From the NCBI GenBank assembly GCA_024234215.1, contig JACKOQ010000005.1, forward strand, positions 124,001-188,000: a stretch of 64,000 bases of DNA, in the 5' to 3' direction. This DNA comes from Pseudomonadales bacterium. Its GTDB lineage: Bacteria; Pseudomonadota; Gammaproteobacteria; Pseudomonadales; UBA5862. Positions 41,494 through 49,234 of the stretch are shown here, one piece after another; positions within the stretch are counted from its first letter, which is position 1; every line of letters starts with the position of its first letter. Below the pieces are notes generated by a model that was given only the letters and a program-made list of their open reading frames with translations, was not told where the DNA came from and did no database searches. The position numbers and the translations under genes are program-made.

Positions 41494-42644
41494 AGCCGCT
41501 CCGCCGCCTGCAGCAATACCGCATCACTCTTGGCGAAACAGAAGCGGACGATGCGGGTCGCCGGTGGTGTCTGATAGAAGACCGACACCGGAATCACCGC
41601 CACCTTGGCCTCCCGGGTCAGCCACTGGGCGAACTCGACATCGTTCAGGTCGACGATGGCATCGTAGGCGGCCAGTTGAAAGTAGGTGCCCCGGCACGGC
41701 AGCAGCTCGAAGCGGCTCGGCTTCAGCGCGGCGGCAAAGAGGTCGCGCTTTTGCTGGTAGAAGGCCGGCAATCCGGCCAGATGCTCGGGCTGGGCGCGCA
41801 GGGTGTCGGCGATGGCCCACTGCGCCGGCGTGAAGCTGGCGAAGGTCAGAAACTGATGCACCTTGCGGAACTCCGCCGACAGCGGCGGCGGCGCGATGCA
41901 GTAACCCAGCTTCCAGCCGGTGATGTGAAAACTCTTGCCGAAGGAGGAGATGATGAAGCTGCGCGCCGCCAGCTCGGCATGACGGTGAAAACTGGCATGG
42001 TCGAGGCCATCGAAGTGGATGTACTCATACACCTCATCGGCGATCAGCCAGATGTCGCGCTGGCGCACCAGCGCTGCCAACTGCTGCAGATCCTCGCCCG
42101 CCAGCACCGATCCGGTGGGGTTGTGTGGCGAATTGATGATGATCAGCCGGGTTCTGTCACTGATGCAGTCGGCCACTCGATTCCAGTCGATGCGAAACTC
42201 CGGCGCTTCGAGGGCAATGTGGCGGGCAGTGCCACCGCTCAATTCGATTGCCGGTTCGTAGGAGTCATAGGCCGGATCGAACAGGATCACCTCATCGCCG
42301 GGACGCACCACGGCGGTGATGGCGGCATAGAGCGCCTCGGTGGCGCCGGAGGTGACGGTGACCTCCTGCTCGGCATCGACCCGGCGCCGATAGCGGCGCG
42401 CCACCTGCTCGGCGATCGCCTCACGCAGCGTCGCCACGCCGGTCATCGGTGCATACTGATTGTAGCCCTGCTCGACATAGTGATGCAGCCGCTCGCGCAG
42501 CAGTGCCGGCCCATCGAAATCGGGAAAGCCCTGCGACAGATTGATGGCCCCGCACTCGGCAGCCAGCGCCGACATGCGGGTGAAGATGGTGGTGCCCACC
42601 TGGGGCAGCTTGCTTGGCAGTGGCCGGATCATGGGCAAGGTCAT
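41481..42644 (-). CDS. ybdL: Methionine (glutamine) aminotransferase, YbdL type
   Basis: 387-residue fold-type I PLP aminotransferase matching E. coli YbdL: KLPQVGTTIFTRMSALA, NLSQGFPDFDGP, TSGATEALYAAITA, NSPHNPTGSVL, and the PLP lysine in SSFGKSFHITGWKLGY. Known relatives convert 2-oxo-4-methylthiobutyrate to methionine. It is divergent from mtnBCD and followed by the omega-amidase, which together complete methionine salvage. I use the ATG at 42644; another at 42632 is possible. Confidence 0.9.
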   Translation of the reverse strand: MTLPMIRPLPSKLPQVGTTIFTRMSALAAECGAINLSQGFPDFDGPALLRERLHHYVEQGYNQYAPMTGVATLREAIAEQVARRYRRRVDAEQEVTVTSGATEALYAAITAVVRPGDEVILFDPAYDSYEPAIELSGGTARHIALEAPEFRIDWNRVADCISDRTRLIIINSPHNPTGSVLAGEDLQQLAALVRQRDIWLIADEVYEYIHFDGLDHASFHRHAELAARSFIISSFGKSFHITGWKLGYCIAPPPLSAEFRKVHQFLTFASFTPAQWAIADTLRAQPEHLAGLPAFYQQKRDLFAAALKPSRFELLPCRGTYFQLAAYDAIVDLNDVEFAQWLTREAKVAVIPVSVFYQTPPATRIVRFCFAKSDAVLLQAAERLCRL

Positions 42645-42786
42645 CGCTGTCTCGATCAAAGCCCGTCGGCGGTGCGCACGGGCGGTGCAGAACATCGGGT
42701 CGCCGTCGGAATGCAGGCCATGCGGCGCTGCGGCTTTCGGGCTATCATCGCCGCCACCCGAGGCAGCCAACACGAGGCCGGCAAGC

Positions 42787-43410
42787 ATGGCACAACCTGA
42801 CGACGTGGATCAACTGGCCGAACGGCTGGTCGAGACGGTGCGCTTTTTTGCCGAAAATGGCCACTGTCCCGCCACCGGCGGCAACTTTTCGCTGCGCAGC
42901 GGCGATCGGGTGCTGATCACCGCCTCCGGTGTCGACAAGCGGAGCCTGACCCGCGCGCAACTGCTCGGCCTCACGCTCGATGGCCAGTTGTGCGCACCGG
43001 GCAAGCCCTCGGCCGAAACCGAGCTGCATCTGGCGCTCTACCGTGCCGACGCCGACATCGGCGCGGTGCTGCACATCCACTCCGTCGCCGCCACCGTGCT
43101 GTCGCGGCTGATCGACGGCGACACGCTGCCCCTGCACGGCTACGAGATGCAAAAGGCGATCAGTGGCATCGACAGCCATCAGCAGACGTTGCTGCTGCCG
43201 CTGGTCGACAACAGCCAGCAGATGGCCTGCATCGCCGAGCAGATCGAACGGCAATGGTCCACCGCCCAGCGTGCCCATGCGGTGCTGGTGCGTGGTCATG
43301 GCCTCTACGCCTGGGGTCATGATCTAGCAGCGGCCCGCCGCCACCTCGAAGGGTGGGAGTTCCTGCTCCAGTGTGAACTGAACCGACGGCTGCTGGAGCG
43401 AAACCCATGA
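42787..43410 (+). CDS. mtnB: Methylthioribulose-1-phosphate dehydratase
   Basis: Class II aldolase-fold, zinc-dependent dehydratase of methionine salvage; 207 residues. Marks: CPATGGNFSLRS near the N-terminus, ITASGVDKRSL, the zinc histidines in VLHIHSVAATVLSR and the third His in VRGHGLYAWG. The ATG at 42787 gives the family length. A -10-like TATCAT lies at 42743, but no good -35. Its end overlaps mtnC by four bases (ATGA). Confidence 0.94.
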   Translation: MAQPDDVDQLAERLVETVRFFAENGHCPATGGNFSLRSGDRVLITASGVDKRSLTRAQLLGLTLDGQLCAPGKPSAETELHLALYRADADIGAVLHIHSVAATVLSRLIDGDTLPLHGYEMQKAISGIDSHQQTLLLPLVDNSQQMACIAEQIERQWSTAQRAHAVLVRGHGLYAWGHDLAAARRHLEGWEFLLQCELNRRLLERNP

Positions 43411-44099
43411 CGCTGCGCGCCATCGTCACCGACATCGAAGGCACCACCACCGACATCCACTTCGTCCACCGGGTGCTGTTCCCCTACGCTGCCGAACGGC
43501 TCGAAGGGTTCATCCGCCAGCATGGCGATGAGGCCGAGGTGGCCGCCCTCCTCGACCAGGTGCGTGAGGAGATCCGCCAGCCGCAGGCCACGGCTGCCGC
43601 ATTGGTCGACACCCTGCAACAGTGGATCAAACTCGATCTGAAGCTGACCCCGCTGAAAAGCCTGCAAGGGCTGATCTGGCGCGAAGGTTACCAGCAGGGC
43701 CACTTCACCGCCCACATCTACCCCGAGGTGGCCGCTGCCCTGCGCGACTGGCAGCGGCATGGCTTGGCCCTCTATGTCTACTCCTCCGGCTCGGTCGAGG
43801 CACAGCGACTGCTGTTCGCCCACACCCAGGATGGCGACCTCACCCCGCTCTTCAGCGGCTACTTCGACACCCGCATCGGCGCCAAACGCGAACGCTCGAG
43901 CTATGACAGAATTGCCGAACGGATCGGCCTTGCCGGTGACGAAATCCTGTTTCTGAGCGATGTCGAGGCCGAACTGGATGCCGCTGCCGCCGCCGGTTTT
44001 CACACCTGCCTGCTGCTGCGCGATGGCGCCAACGGCAGCGGCCACCATCCATCCGCCCACGATTTCGAGCAGATTCCACTCCTGCAGGAGCAGCCATGA
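43407..44099 (+). CDS. mtnC: Enolase-phosphatase E1
   Basis: Bifunctional HAD enzyme: enolisation and dephosphorylation of 2,3-diketo-5-methylthiopentyl-1-phosphate. 230 residues: motif I TDIEGTTTDIHFV, motif II YSSGSVEAQRLLF, motif III Lys in GAKRERSSYDRIA, motif IV FLSDVEAELDAA. Overlaps mtnB before it and mtnD after it by four bases each, a tightly coupled trio. Confidence 0.95.
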   Translation: MTLRAIVTDIEGTTTDIHFVHRVLFPYAAERLEGFIRQHGDEAEVAALLDQVREEIRQPQATAAALVDTLQQWIKLDLKLTPLKSLQGLIWREGYQQGHFTAHIYPEVAAALRDWQRHGLALYVYSSGSVEAQRLLFAHTQDGDLTPLFSGYFDTRIGAKRERSSYDRIAERIGLAGDEILFLSDVEAELDAAAAAGFHTCLLLRDGANGSGHHPSAHDFEQIPLLQEQP

Positions 44100-44647
44100 G
44101 CCACCTGACCCGCTACCACCAGGACCGACCCGAACAGCCACTCGGCAACACGAGCGACGCCGAGGAGATTCGCGCGCTGCTGGCCGAGGCCGGCGTGCGC
44201 TTCGAGCGCTGGCGCGCCGACCGGCCGCTGCCGGCCGATGCCGATCAGGCACAGATCGGTGCCGCCTACCGCAGCGAGATCGACCGGCTGATGCGCGAAG
44301 GCGGCTACCAATCCTGGGATGTGATCTCGATGCGGCCCGACCACCCCGACCGGCTGGCGATGCGGCAGAAATTCCTCGACGAACACACCCATGCCGAAGA
44401 CGAAGTGCGCTTCTTCGTCGCTGGCGAAGGGCTGTTCAACCTGCACCTCGGTGAAACCGTTTTTGCGCTGCTCTGCCAGCGCGAAGACCTGATCAGCGTT
44501 CCGGCCGGCACCCGCCACTGGTTCGACATGGGCGATCAGCCCGACTTCATCGCCATTCGCCTCTTCACCAATCCCGAAGGCTGGGTGGCGCGGATGACCG
44601 GCGACGGGATCGGCCGCCGCTTTCCGTCCATCGACCACTACCGCTGA
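44096..44647 (+). CDS. mtnD: Acireductone dioxygenase
   Basis: Cupin enzyme splitting acireductone to formate and 2-oxo-4-methylthiobutyrate (Fe form). 183 residues. Metal ligands: His-x-His and Glu in DEHTHAEDEVRFF, and the fourth His in GTRHWFDMG. The product is the substrate of the divergently encoded YbdL-type aminotransferase. Confidence 0.95.
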   Translation: MSHLTRYHQDRPEQPLGNTSDAEEIRALLAEAGVRFERWRADRPLPADADQAQIGAAYRSEIDRLMREGGYQSWDVISMRPDHPDRLAMRQKFLDEHTHAEDEVRFFVAGEGLFNLHLGETVFALLCQREDLISVPAGTRHWFDMGDQPDFIAIRLFTNPEGWVARMTGDGIGRRFPSIDHYR

Positions 44648-44727
44648 GCTGTGGTGCGTCATCGGCTTGTAATGCCGCGATGCTTGGAGTCTAATCTCGC
44701 CCTTTTTCCTTCGAGAGCGGCGTAACC

Positions 44728-45975
44728 ATGGCACTTTATGTGCAAAAATTTGGCGGCACCTCGGTTGGCACCCTGCCCCGCATCGAGGCGGTTGCCGAAA
44801 AAGTGGCCAGCTACCGCAACCAGGGACACGATCTGGTGGTGGTGGTCTCGGCCATGAGCGGCGAGACCAACCGCCTGCTGGGTCTCGCCCGGGATCTGGC
44901 CGATCCGGCCGACCCCCGCGAACTCGATGCATTGGTCTGCACGGGTGAGCAGGTCACCGCCGCACTGCTGGCCATGGCGCTGATCAAACGCGGCTGCCCC
45001 GCCCGCTCGATGAACGGCGCCCAGGTGCCGATTCTGACCGACAACGCCTTCACCAAGGCCCGCATCGACCGCATCGACGACCAGGCGCTGCGCGCCGCGC
45101 TGGCGGCTGGCGAAGTGGTGGTGGTCACCGGATTTCAGGGGGTCGATGCCGAGGGCAACGTCACCACGCTCGGCCGGGGCGGCTCCGACACCACCGCCGT
45201 GGCGCTGGCCGCCGCCCTCAAGGCCGATGAGTGCCAGATCTACACCGATGTCGATGGCGTCTACACCACCGATCCACGGGTGGTTGAACGCGCGCGACGG
45301 CTGGAGCGGATCACCTTCGAGGAGATGCTGGAGATGGCCAGCCTCGGCTCCAAGGTGCTGCAGATTCGTTCGGTCGAATTCGCCGGCAAGTATGCCGTCC
45401 CGTTGCGGGTGCTCTCCAGCTTCGTGGAGGGCTCCGGCACCCTGATCACCCTGGAGAACCCGAACATGATGGAAAATCCGATCATCTCCGGCATCGCCTT
45501 CAACCGCGACGAAGCCAAGGTCACCGTGCTCGGCGTGCCCGATGTGCCCGGCGTGGCCGCACGCATCCTCTGCCCGATCAGCGACGCCAACATCGAGGTC
45601 GATGTCATCGTGCAGAATGTCGCCGCCGACAGGAGCACCGACTTCACCTTCACCGTGCATCGCAACGACCTGCAGAAGGCGCTGGCAATCCTCAACGCCC
45701 AGGCCGGAGCACTCAATGCCCGTGAAATCAAGGGCGACAGAAGCGTGGTCAAGGTCTCGCTGGTCGGGGTGGGCATGCGCTCGCACGCCGGTATCGCCAG
45801 CAAGATGTTTGCTACACTTGCCGAGGTTGGGATCAACATCCAGATCATCACCACCTCGGAAATCAAGATTTCAGTGGTGATCGACGAGAAGTACCTGGAA
45901 CTGGCAGTTCGCTCCCTGCACACCGCATTCGGGCTGGACGCGCCCGAAGAGATTGCCGTCGTCGAAGAGGGCTGA
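44728..45975 (+). CDS. lysC: Aspartokinase
   Basis: Phosphorylates aspartate, the entry step to lysine, threonine and methionine. 415 residues: KFGGTSVGTLPRIEAV at the N-terminus, catalytic core with GRGGSDTTAVALAAALKADECQIYTDVDGVYTTDPR, and two ACT domains at the end (VPDVPGVAARILCPISDANIEVDVI; VGVGMRSHAGIASKMFATLAEVGINIQIITTSEIKISVVID). The kinase is stand-alone, not fused to a dehydrogenase. Precedes csrA, as in many gammaproteobacteria. Confidence 0.96.
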   Translation: MALYVQKFGGTSVGTLPRIEAVAEKVASYRNQGHDLVVVVSAMSGETNRLLGLARDLADPADPRELDALVCTGEQVTAALLAMALIKRGCPARSMNGAQVPILTDNAFTKARIDRIDDQALRAALAAGEVVVVTGFQGVDAEGNVTTLGRGGSDTTAVALAAALKADECQIYTDVDGVYTTDPRVVERARRLERITFEEMLEMASLGSKVLQIRSVEFAGKYAVPLRVLSSFVEGSGTLITLENPNMMENPIISGIAFNRDEAKVTVLGVPDVPGVAARILCPISDANIEVDVIVQNVAADRSTDFTFTVHRNDLQKALAILNAQAGALNAREIKGDRSVVKVSLVGVGMRSHAGIASKMFATLAEVGINIQIITTSEIKISVVIDEKYLELAVRSLHTAFGLDAPEEIAVVEEG

Positions 45976-46056
45976 AAGCCCCGCCCAGACACTGGGTGCA
46001 TGGCACCGCCCTTGAGCGGAACAAGATTCAAGAACGGAACAACGAGGAGAAACGCA

Positions 46057-46245
46057 ATGTTGATACTGACCCGCCGGGTTGGCGAAACCCTGATCATCGG
46101 TGATGACATCACCGTCACCGTGCTGGGCGTCAAGGGCAACCAGGTGCGCCTGGGCGTCGACGCCCCCAAGGAAGTCTCGGTGCACCGCGAAGAGATCTAC
46201 CAGCGCATTCAGGCCGAAAAACGGCAAGGCCACGACGACGAATGA
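46057..46245 (+). CDS. csrA: Carbon storage regulator CsrA
   Basis: RNA-binding post-transcriptional regulator, dimeric, binding GGA motifs in mRNA leaders. 62 residues: MLILTRRVGETLIIGDDITV, VLGVKGNQVRLGVDAPKEVSVHREEIYQRI. Both RNA-contact regions (LTRR near the start and the VHREEI segment) are intact. GAGGAG precedes the ATG. The lysC-csrA-tRNA-Ser order is conserved in gammaproteobacteria. Confidence 0.97.
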   Translation: MLILTRRVGETLIIGDDITVTVLGVKGNQVRLGVDAPKEVSVHREEIYQRIQAEKRQGHDDE

Positions 46246-46380
46246 GGTCGATTCACGCTGCCGTGCGTGTTATCATGTCGCCCGCTTCGCGGCGGGTCTG
46301 ACACCATCAGGCCGCGAATCTTCAAACCTGCCAGATCAGAACCGCAAGCCGTTCGTCCGCTGCGCTGTTCGACGTTTTCC

Positions 46381-46471
46381 GGAGAGGTGGCCGAGAGGCC
46401 GAAGGCGCTCCCCTGCTAAGGGAGTATGGGTCAAAAGCTCATCGAGGGTTCGAATCCCTCCCTCTCCGCCA
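46381..46471 (+). tRNA. tRNA-Ser(GCT)
   Basis: 91 nt with encoded CCA. Acceptor arms GGAGAGG / CCTCTCC, anticodon loop CTGCTAA giving GCT, a long variable arm as expected for serine, and T-loop GGTTCGAATCC. It borders integron B on the left. Confidence 0.96.
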
Positions 46472-46601
46472 CATCGCCATGCCAATGCAATCTCTTTCGC
46501 TGATCGGCTGGATCTTGCCAGTCCATCACCTGATGATTCCGGCAACACCATACAAATCATGCTCTTGACTCGAAATCGGGCAAGCTGTTCTGACCAAGAA
46601 C

Positions 46602-46621
46602 GGGAAACCGTGGTCTGTCCC
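46602..46621 (+). repeat. Half-copy of the GGGACAGACC palindromic repeat (R4)
   Basis: GGGAAACCGTGGTCTGTCCC, identical to one arm of the 88-bp elements. It lies at the left border of integron B. Confidence 0.8.
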
Positions 46622-46727
46622 AGATCCTTCGAAAACCGTCTCTTCACGTCCAACCTCCGTCGTCTGGGGGATTGGACTCCAAACTACCGCACTACTCAAA
46701 ATCGGGGGGACATCGGCACTTCGGGTG

Positions 46728-46743
46728 CAACGAAGGGTTAGCC
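46728..46743. repeat. Possible attC remnant left of vapBC
   Basis: CAACGAAGGGTTAGCC resembles the right end of attC sites in this window; core GTTAGCC differs from GTTRRRY at one base. No matching core is found beyond vapC, so cassette status of vapBC is unproven. Confidence 0.4.
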
Positions 46744-46752
46744 CGCAGTAGC

Positions 46753-46796
46753 TTGACCGAGCCCGATACTTTAACCATAATGGAACCATTTTGGTT
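46753..46796 (+). promoter_or_regulatory. vapBC promoter with palindromic operator
   Basis: -35 TTGACC (46753-46758), 17-bp spacer, -10 CATAAT (46776-46781). A 24-bp palindrome (46773-46796; halves AACCATAATGG and CCATTTTGGTT, one mismatch) covers the -10. This is the expected site for autorepression by the antitoxin. Confidence 0.78.
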
Positions 46797-46809
46797 GGAG
46801 TGCCACACA

Positions 46810-47055
46810 ATGCCTACGACGCTGACCTTGAAGAACATTCCGGATGAGGTGTACGAGCGGCTCAAGCTCTCGGCTGCAGCCCACCGACGCAGCATGAACA
46901 GCGAGGCGATTGTGTGCCTGGAGACAGCGCTGCTGGCGAACAGGCTTGCTCCTGCCGAACGGCTTGCGCGAGCACGGACACTACGCGCGGCGTTGCCGAA
47001 GGGGAAGTTCCGAGCGACGGACATTGACGCCATGAAGCAAGAGGGCCGCTCGTGA
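46810..47055 (+). CDS. vapB: VapB/FitA-like antitoxin
   Basis: 81 residues. The N-terminal ribbon-helix-helix (TLTLKNIPDEVYERLKLSAAAHRRSMNSEAI) binds DNA; the C-terminal half (ARARTLRAALPKGKFRATDIDAM) would wrap the toxin. The gene starts 14 bp after a palindromic operator overlapping its -10. Its TGA overlaps the toxin GTG, the usual antitoxin-toxin coupling. It is on the + strand, opposite to the integron cassettes. Confidence 0.88.
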   Translation: MPTTLTLKNIPDEVYERLKLSAAAHRRSMNSEAIVCLETALLANRLAPAERLARARTLRAALPKGKFRATDIDAMKQEGRS

Positions 47056-47447
47056 TTGTGGTGGACTCGAATGTGGTTGCGTACTTGTACTTGCCCGGCG
47101 AGCACACCGCCAAGGCGGAAGCCCTGCTCGAGCAAGACCCGGACTGGGCGGCGCCGGTACTGTGGCGCAGCGAGTTCCGCAACATACTTGCCGGATACCT
47201 GCGGCGCAAGATCCTGACCTTCGACCAGGCCTGCAGCCTTCAAAGTGAGGCTGAAGAGCTATTCGCTGGATCGGAGTTCGAGGTTGACTCGAAGGCAGTG
47301 CTTGAACTGGTACGCGACAGTGACTGCTCAGCGTATGACTGTGAGTTCATTGCGCTGGCGAACAAGCTGCAGGTCAAGCTGGTGACGATGAATGCCAAGC
47401 TTCTGAGGGCCTTCCCAAAGCGAACGATCTCGCTCGCTGCGGGATAA
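47052..47447 (+). CDS. vapC: VapC-like PIN-domain toxin
   Basis: 131-residue PIN ribonuclease, predicted to cleave RNA when freed from its antitoxin. Acidic active-site residues: Asp5 (MIVVDSN), Glu41 (WRSEFRN), Asp96 (AYDCEFIALA). The fourth position, usually Asp in the 'LVTxD' motif, is Asn114 (LVTMNAKLL), which may lower activity. GTG start overlaps the vapB stop. Two degenerate repeat units and an 88-bp palindrome begin a few bases after the stop. Confidence 0.88.
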   Translation: MIVVDSNVVAYLYLPGEHTAKAEALLEQDPDWAAPVLWRSEFRNILAGYLRRKILTFDQACSLQSEAEELFAGSEFEVDSKAVLELVRDSDCSAYDCEFIALANKLQVKLVTMNAKLLRAFPKRTISLAAG

Positions 47448-47480
47448 CGAGGCTGGAGAATTGGGGACGAGAATTGCGAC

Positions 47481-47610
47481 GAGAATTGGGGACAGACCAC
47501 GGTTTCCTGGTTTCTGCTCCGCTTTGGCAGAAAACCGTAACGGGAAACCGTGGTCTGTCCCCAATTCTCCCAATTCTCCTAACGGGAAACCGTGGTCTGT
47601 CCCCATTTCT
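47481..47610. repeat. 88-bp palindromic repeat (R3) plus an extra arm
   Basis: 47481-47568 is the same 88-bp element as at 23213-23300, here with nearly perfect arms. A further arm (GGGAAACCGTGGTCTGTCCC, 47584-47603) follows, and broken units (GAGAATTGGGGACG, GAGAATTGCGAC) precede it from 47456. The element cuts into the 3' end of the cassette gene to its right. Confidence 0.85.
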
Positions 47611-47997
47611 CCCTTTGAAGATGTCGTAGTATTTAGGTCTGGGTTCAGAAGAGTCGCGGAAGTACGCGATTGCATCAATGAGGAACAGCTCCGTAAGCTC
47701 TGGATCGAGCGAGATGGTGTCGTGCGGATCGCGATCAGCATGCTTGAAGAAGTTTTCTGGCTCATTCAAGGCTTTGATGACCGCGGCTCGTCGAGATTCT
47801 GGTAAGGAGTCAATGTAGTCCCGCTTGATGAACGGGTGCGGCGTCCCTTGCCGACTGGCGATATCCCTCAGAGCGTTGTACGCGGCGGAGGCAAGCGTAT
47901 GAGTTGCTATCGCGTTGTCCGACACGAAGTACATCTCGATAGCCGCGTCGAGTTGTGAGCGGATAGCGTCAAACTTGGTTACCGTAATCTTCGCCAT
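47611..47997 (-). pseudogene. Cassette gene B5, 3' end replaced by palindromic repeat
   Basis: About 129 conserved-looking residues remain: MAKITVTKFDAIRSQLDAAIEMYF, THTLASAAYNALRDIASRQG, NEPENFFKHADRDPHDTISLDPELTELFLIDAIAYF, PKYYDIFKG. The helical pattern with NFFKHADRDP recalls an uncharacterised proteobacterial family; I cannot name a function. At 47611 the frame enters the GGGACAGACC repeat and continues through it to 47374 in repeat-derived sequence, so the natural C-terminus and the cassette's own attC end are gone. It might still be translated as a 207-residue hybrid. ATG at 47997; TTG at 48015 lies in attC. Confidence 0.65.
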
Positions 47998-48009
47998 GTC
48001 TACGTAGGG

Positions 48010-48081
48010 GTCCAACGTGCGAATTCAGCGGACGGCAAAAAGCGCAGCTTTTTGACGGTCCGCTGGAATGACTTGTTGGGC
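48010..48081. repeat. attC recombination site (B4/B5 junction), 72 bp
   Basis: From GTCCAAC to GTTGGGC, with stem CAGCGGAC / GTCCGCTG and loop arms AAAAAGC / GCTTTTT. The right core matches GCCCAAC at 48488, the other end of cassette B4. Confidence 0.9.
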
Positions 48082-48082
48082 G

Positions 48083-48472
48083 TCATTTCTCGACCCTCTT
48101 ACAAGCACCATCAAATGACCAAGCAGAAGTAGTAACGGCGAGCGTTTTACTTAAAGAAGAAAAATGCCCTTTGATGTTTCGTTGAGAGTCATAAATCTGA
48201 AGTTGATCGCCAACTTCAACAACGTGCTCAAAATATTCAAATGTTCTGTTTGGCACCTCCAGCCATACAGAGCCGTCAGAGTCACTCCACAAGCCTACCC
48301 ACCACCTGTACTCGTGCAATTTCATGAAGACCGTGGCTTGCTGCGAATTGTTCTGAGCGGAAATTTCACCGGAGCATTGAAGGCGCGTTTCCACAGAAGA
48401 GAAATTAGCAACAAATAGAAATAGGCCGAGGGCTGCGACTAAGAATGCGCCCAAGTATTTCAGTAGCTTCAT
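48083..48472 (-). CDS. Membrane-anchored or exported protein, integron cassette B4
   Basis: 129 residues, family not recognised. A hydrophobic N-terminus (LLKYLGAFLVAALGLFLFVANF, residues 2-23) is either an uncleaved anchor or a signal. The rest is beta-rich and soluble, with two cysteines (RLQCSGEI and FDGACKRV) spaced to form a disulfide across the domain, and a tryptophan-rich strand HEYRWWVGLWSDSDGSVWLEV. Ribosome site TGGAGCG lies before the ATG. Low GC compared with the backbone. Confidence 0.7.
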   Translation of the reverse strand: MKLLKYLGAFLVAALGLFLFVANFSSVETRLQCSGEISAQNNSQQATVFMKLHEYRWWVGLWSDSDGSVWLEVPNRTFEYFEHVVEVGDQLQIYDSQRNIKGHFSSLSKTLAVTTSAWSFDGACKRVEK

Positions 48473-48487
48473 GATCGCTCCATTGAC

Positions 48488-48613
48488 GCCCAACGCCAAG
48501 TTAACCGGCAGAACGGAGCCGGCTTGCCGGCGGAGTGGTTTGCAGTGGGGCGTAAAATTTTGCGGAGCAAAATGCCCCGCTGCAAACTGTCCGCGTTGAA
48601 CGTATGGTTAGGT
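48488..48613. repeat. attC recombination site (B3/B4 junction), 126 bp
   Basis: From GCCCAAC to GTTAGGT. Inner arms GTTTGCAGTGGGGC / GCCCCGCTGCAAAC and TTTTGC / GCAAAA. Core GTTAGGT matches ACCTAAC at 48917. Confidence 0.92.
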
Positions 48614-48619
48614 GCGGCG

Positions 48620-48910
48620 CTACAGAGTGCAATATGAGAACGCAATAGAGGCTCCCCGGTCAGTCTCGCAAATCATCTTCCCCGGCTGCGATACGCTATC
48701 GCATAGCATTTCTGACCATTTCTTGTGGCTCTCACAACCATCAAGATCCTTAAATCTTGCGGCGACAAAGCAGTTTGTTTCAGCGGCGCCGCATATCACA
48801 TACTTGACCTGCGTCTCGCCTTTTGCGCCTTTAACACCTTCTGTATCGTCGCCAAGATTGCACCCACTGAAGAGCAGCAACAACGGAAGTATGAGAATGT
48901 AGCGATTCAT
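48620..48910 (-). CDS. Small cysteine-rich lipoprotein, integron cassette B3
   Basis: 96 residues. A lipoprotein signal peptide (ILILPLLLLFSGC, lipidated Cys17) predicts membrane anchoring in the periplasm or outer membrane. The mature part has six further cysteines (VICGA, TNCFV, DGCES, MLCDS, MICET, SYCTL), probably three disulfides. No family recognised. The ribosome site is poor (AGGTGC, part of the attC core). ATG at 48910. Confidence 0.72.
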   Translation of the reverse strand: MNRYILILPLLLLFSGCNLGDDTEGVKGAKGETQVKYVICGAAETNCFVAARFKDLDGCESHKKWSEMLCDSVSQPGKMICETDRGASIAFSYCTL

Positions 48911-48916
48911 CAAAGC

Positions 48917-48977
48917 ACCTAACGTTTGCCATCAACCGGCCTGCCGAAGGCAGGTCCGGTTGATGGCGGGGTTGGGC
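48917..48977. repeat. attC recombination site (B2/B3 junction), 61 bp
   Basis: Short site from ACCTAAC to GTTGGGC with arms GCCATCAACCGG / CCGGTTGATGGC and CCTGCC / GGCAGG. Core GTTGGGC matches GCCCAAC at 49235. Confidence 0.92.
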
Positions 48978-49234
48978 AGCCCGCACTCGGCCGACCGGTG
49001 GGCGAGCGCACCGAACCGCCGAGTCGCCCGCGCCAGCGGGGACGGCTGGATGCATGGCCACACCGAGCGGTGCACCGAGCAGACGCCGCTGGCGCCCGGT
49101 GGAGCGGCACCGCGAGTGCGCCGCCCGCCAGCGGACGGGCGGCCCGCGCTGGCGGTCGTGCTGCACTTGTTCGATGCGCTCATGCGGTGGTTATCGACTT
49201 GGCGCTTCGATAGAAACCAGACACCGCGCATTAC
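48978..49234. other. Cassette B2 without a convincing gene
   Basis: 257 bp of GC-rich sequence between two intact attC sites with matching cores. Open frames cross it on both strands, but none has a ribosome site or a recognisable domain; one on the - strand (from TTG 49240) would run through attC to 48932. It contains repeated GGCGGGC/CGCCCGC-like words and could fold. It may be a promoter or RNA cassette, or a gene eroded beyond recognition. Confidence 0.5.

Larger units (their letters stand above)
46472..46809. other. Gene-free left flank of integron B
   Basis: 338 bp between tRNA-Ser and vapB. It contains a palindrome half-copy (46602-46621), a 30-bp hairpin-like segment GTCCAA..TTGGAC (46648-46677), an attC-like end ..CAACGAAGGGTTAGCC (46728-46743) and the vapB promoter/operator (46753-46796). 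No protein gene. Confidence 0.6.

Noticed and set aside
42645..42786. SAM riboswitch between ybdL and mtnB
   Set aside because: The 142-bp divergent gap is GC-rich and shows none of the paired helices of SAM-I, SAM-II or SAH aptamers; nothing suitable was seen upstream of metZ either.
47374..47610. Genuine C-terminal domain of cassette gene B5
   Set aside because: This part of the frame is entirely palindromic repeat sequence plus the reverse of vapC, so it is not native coding sequence.
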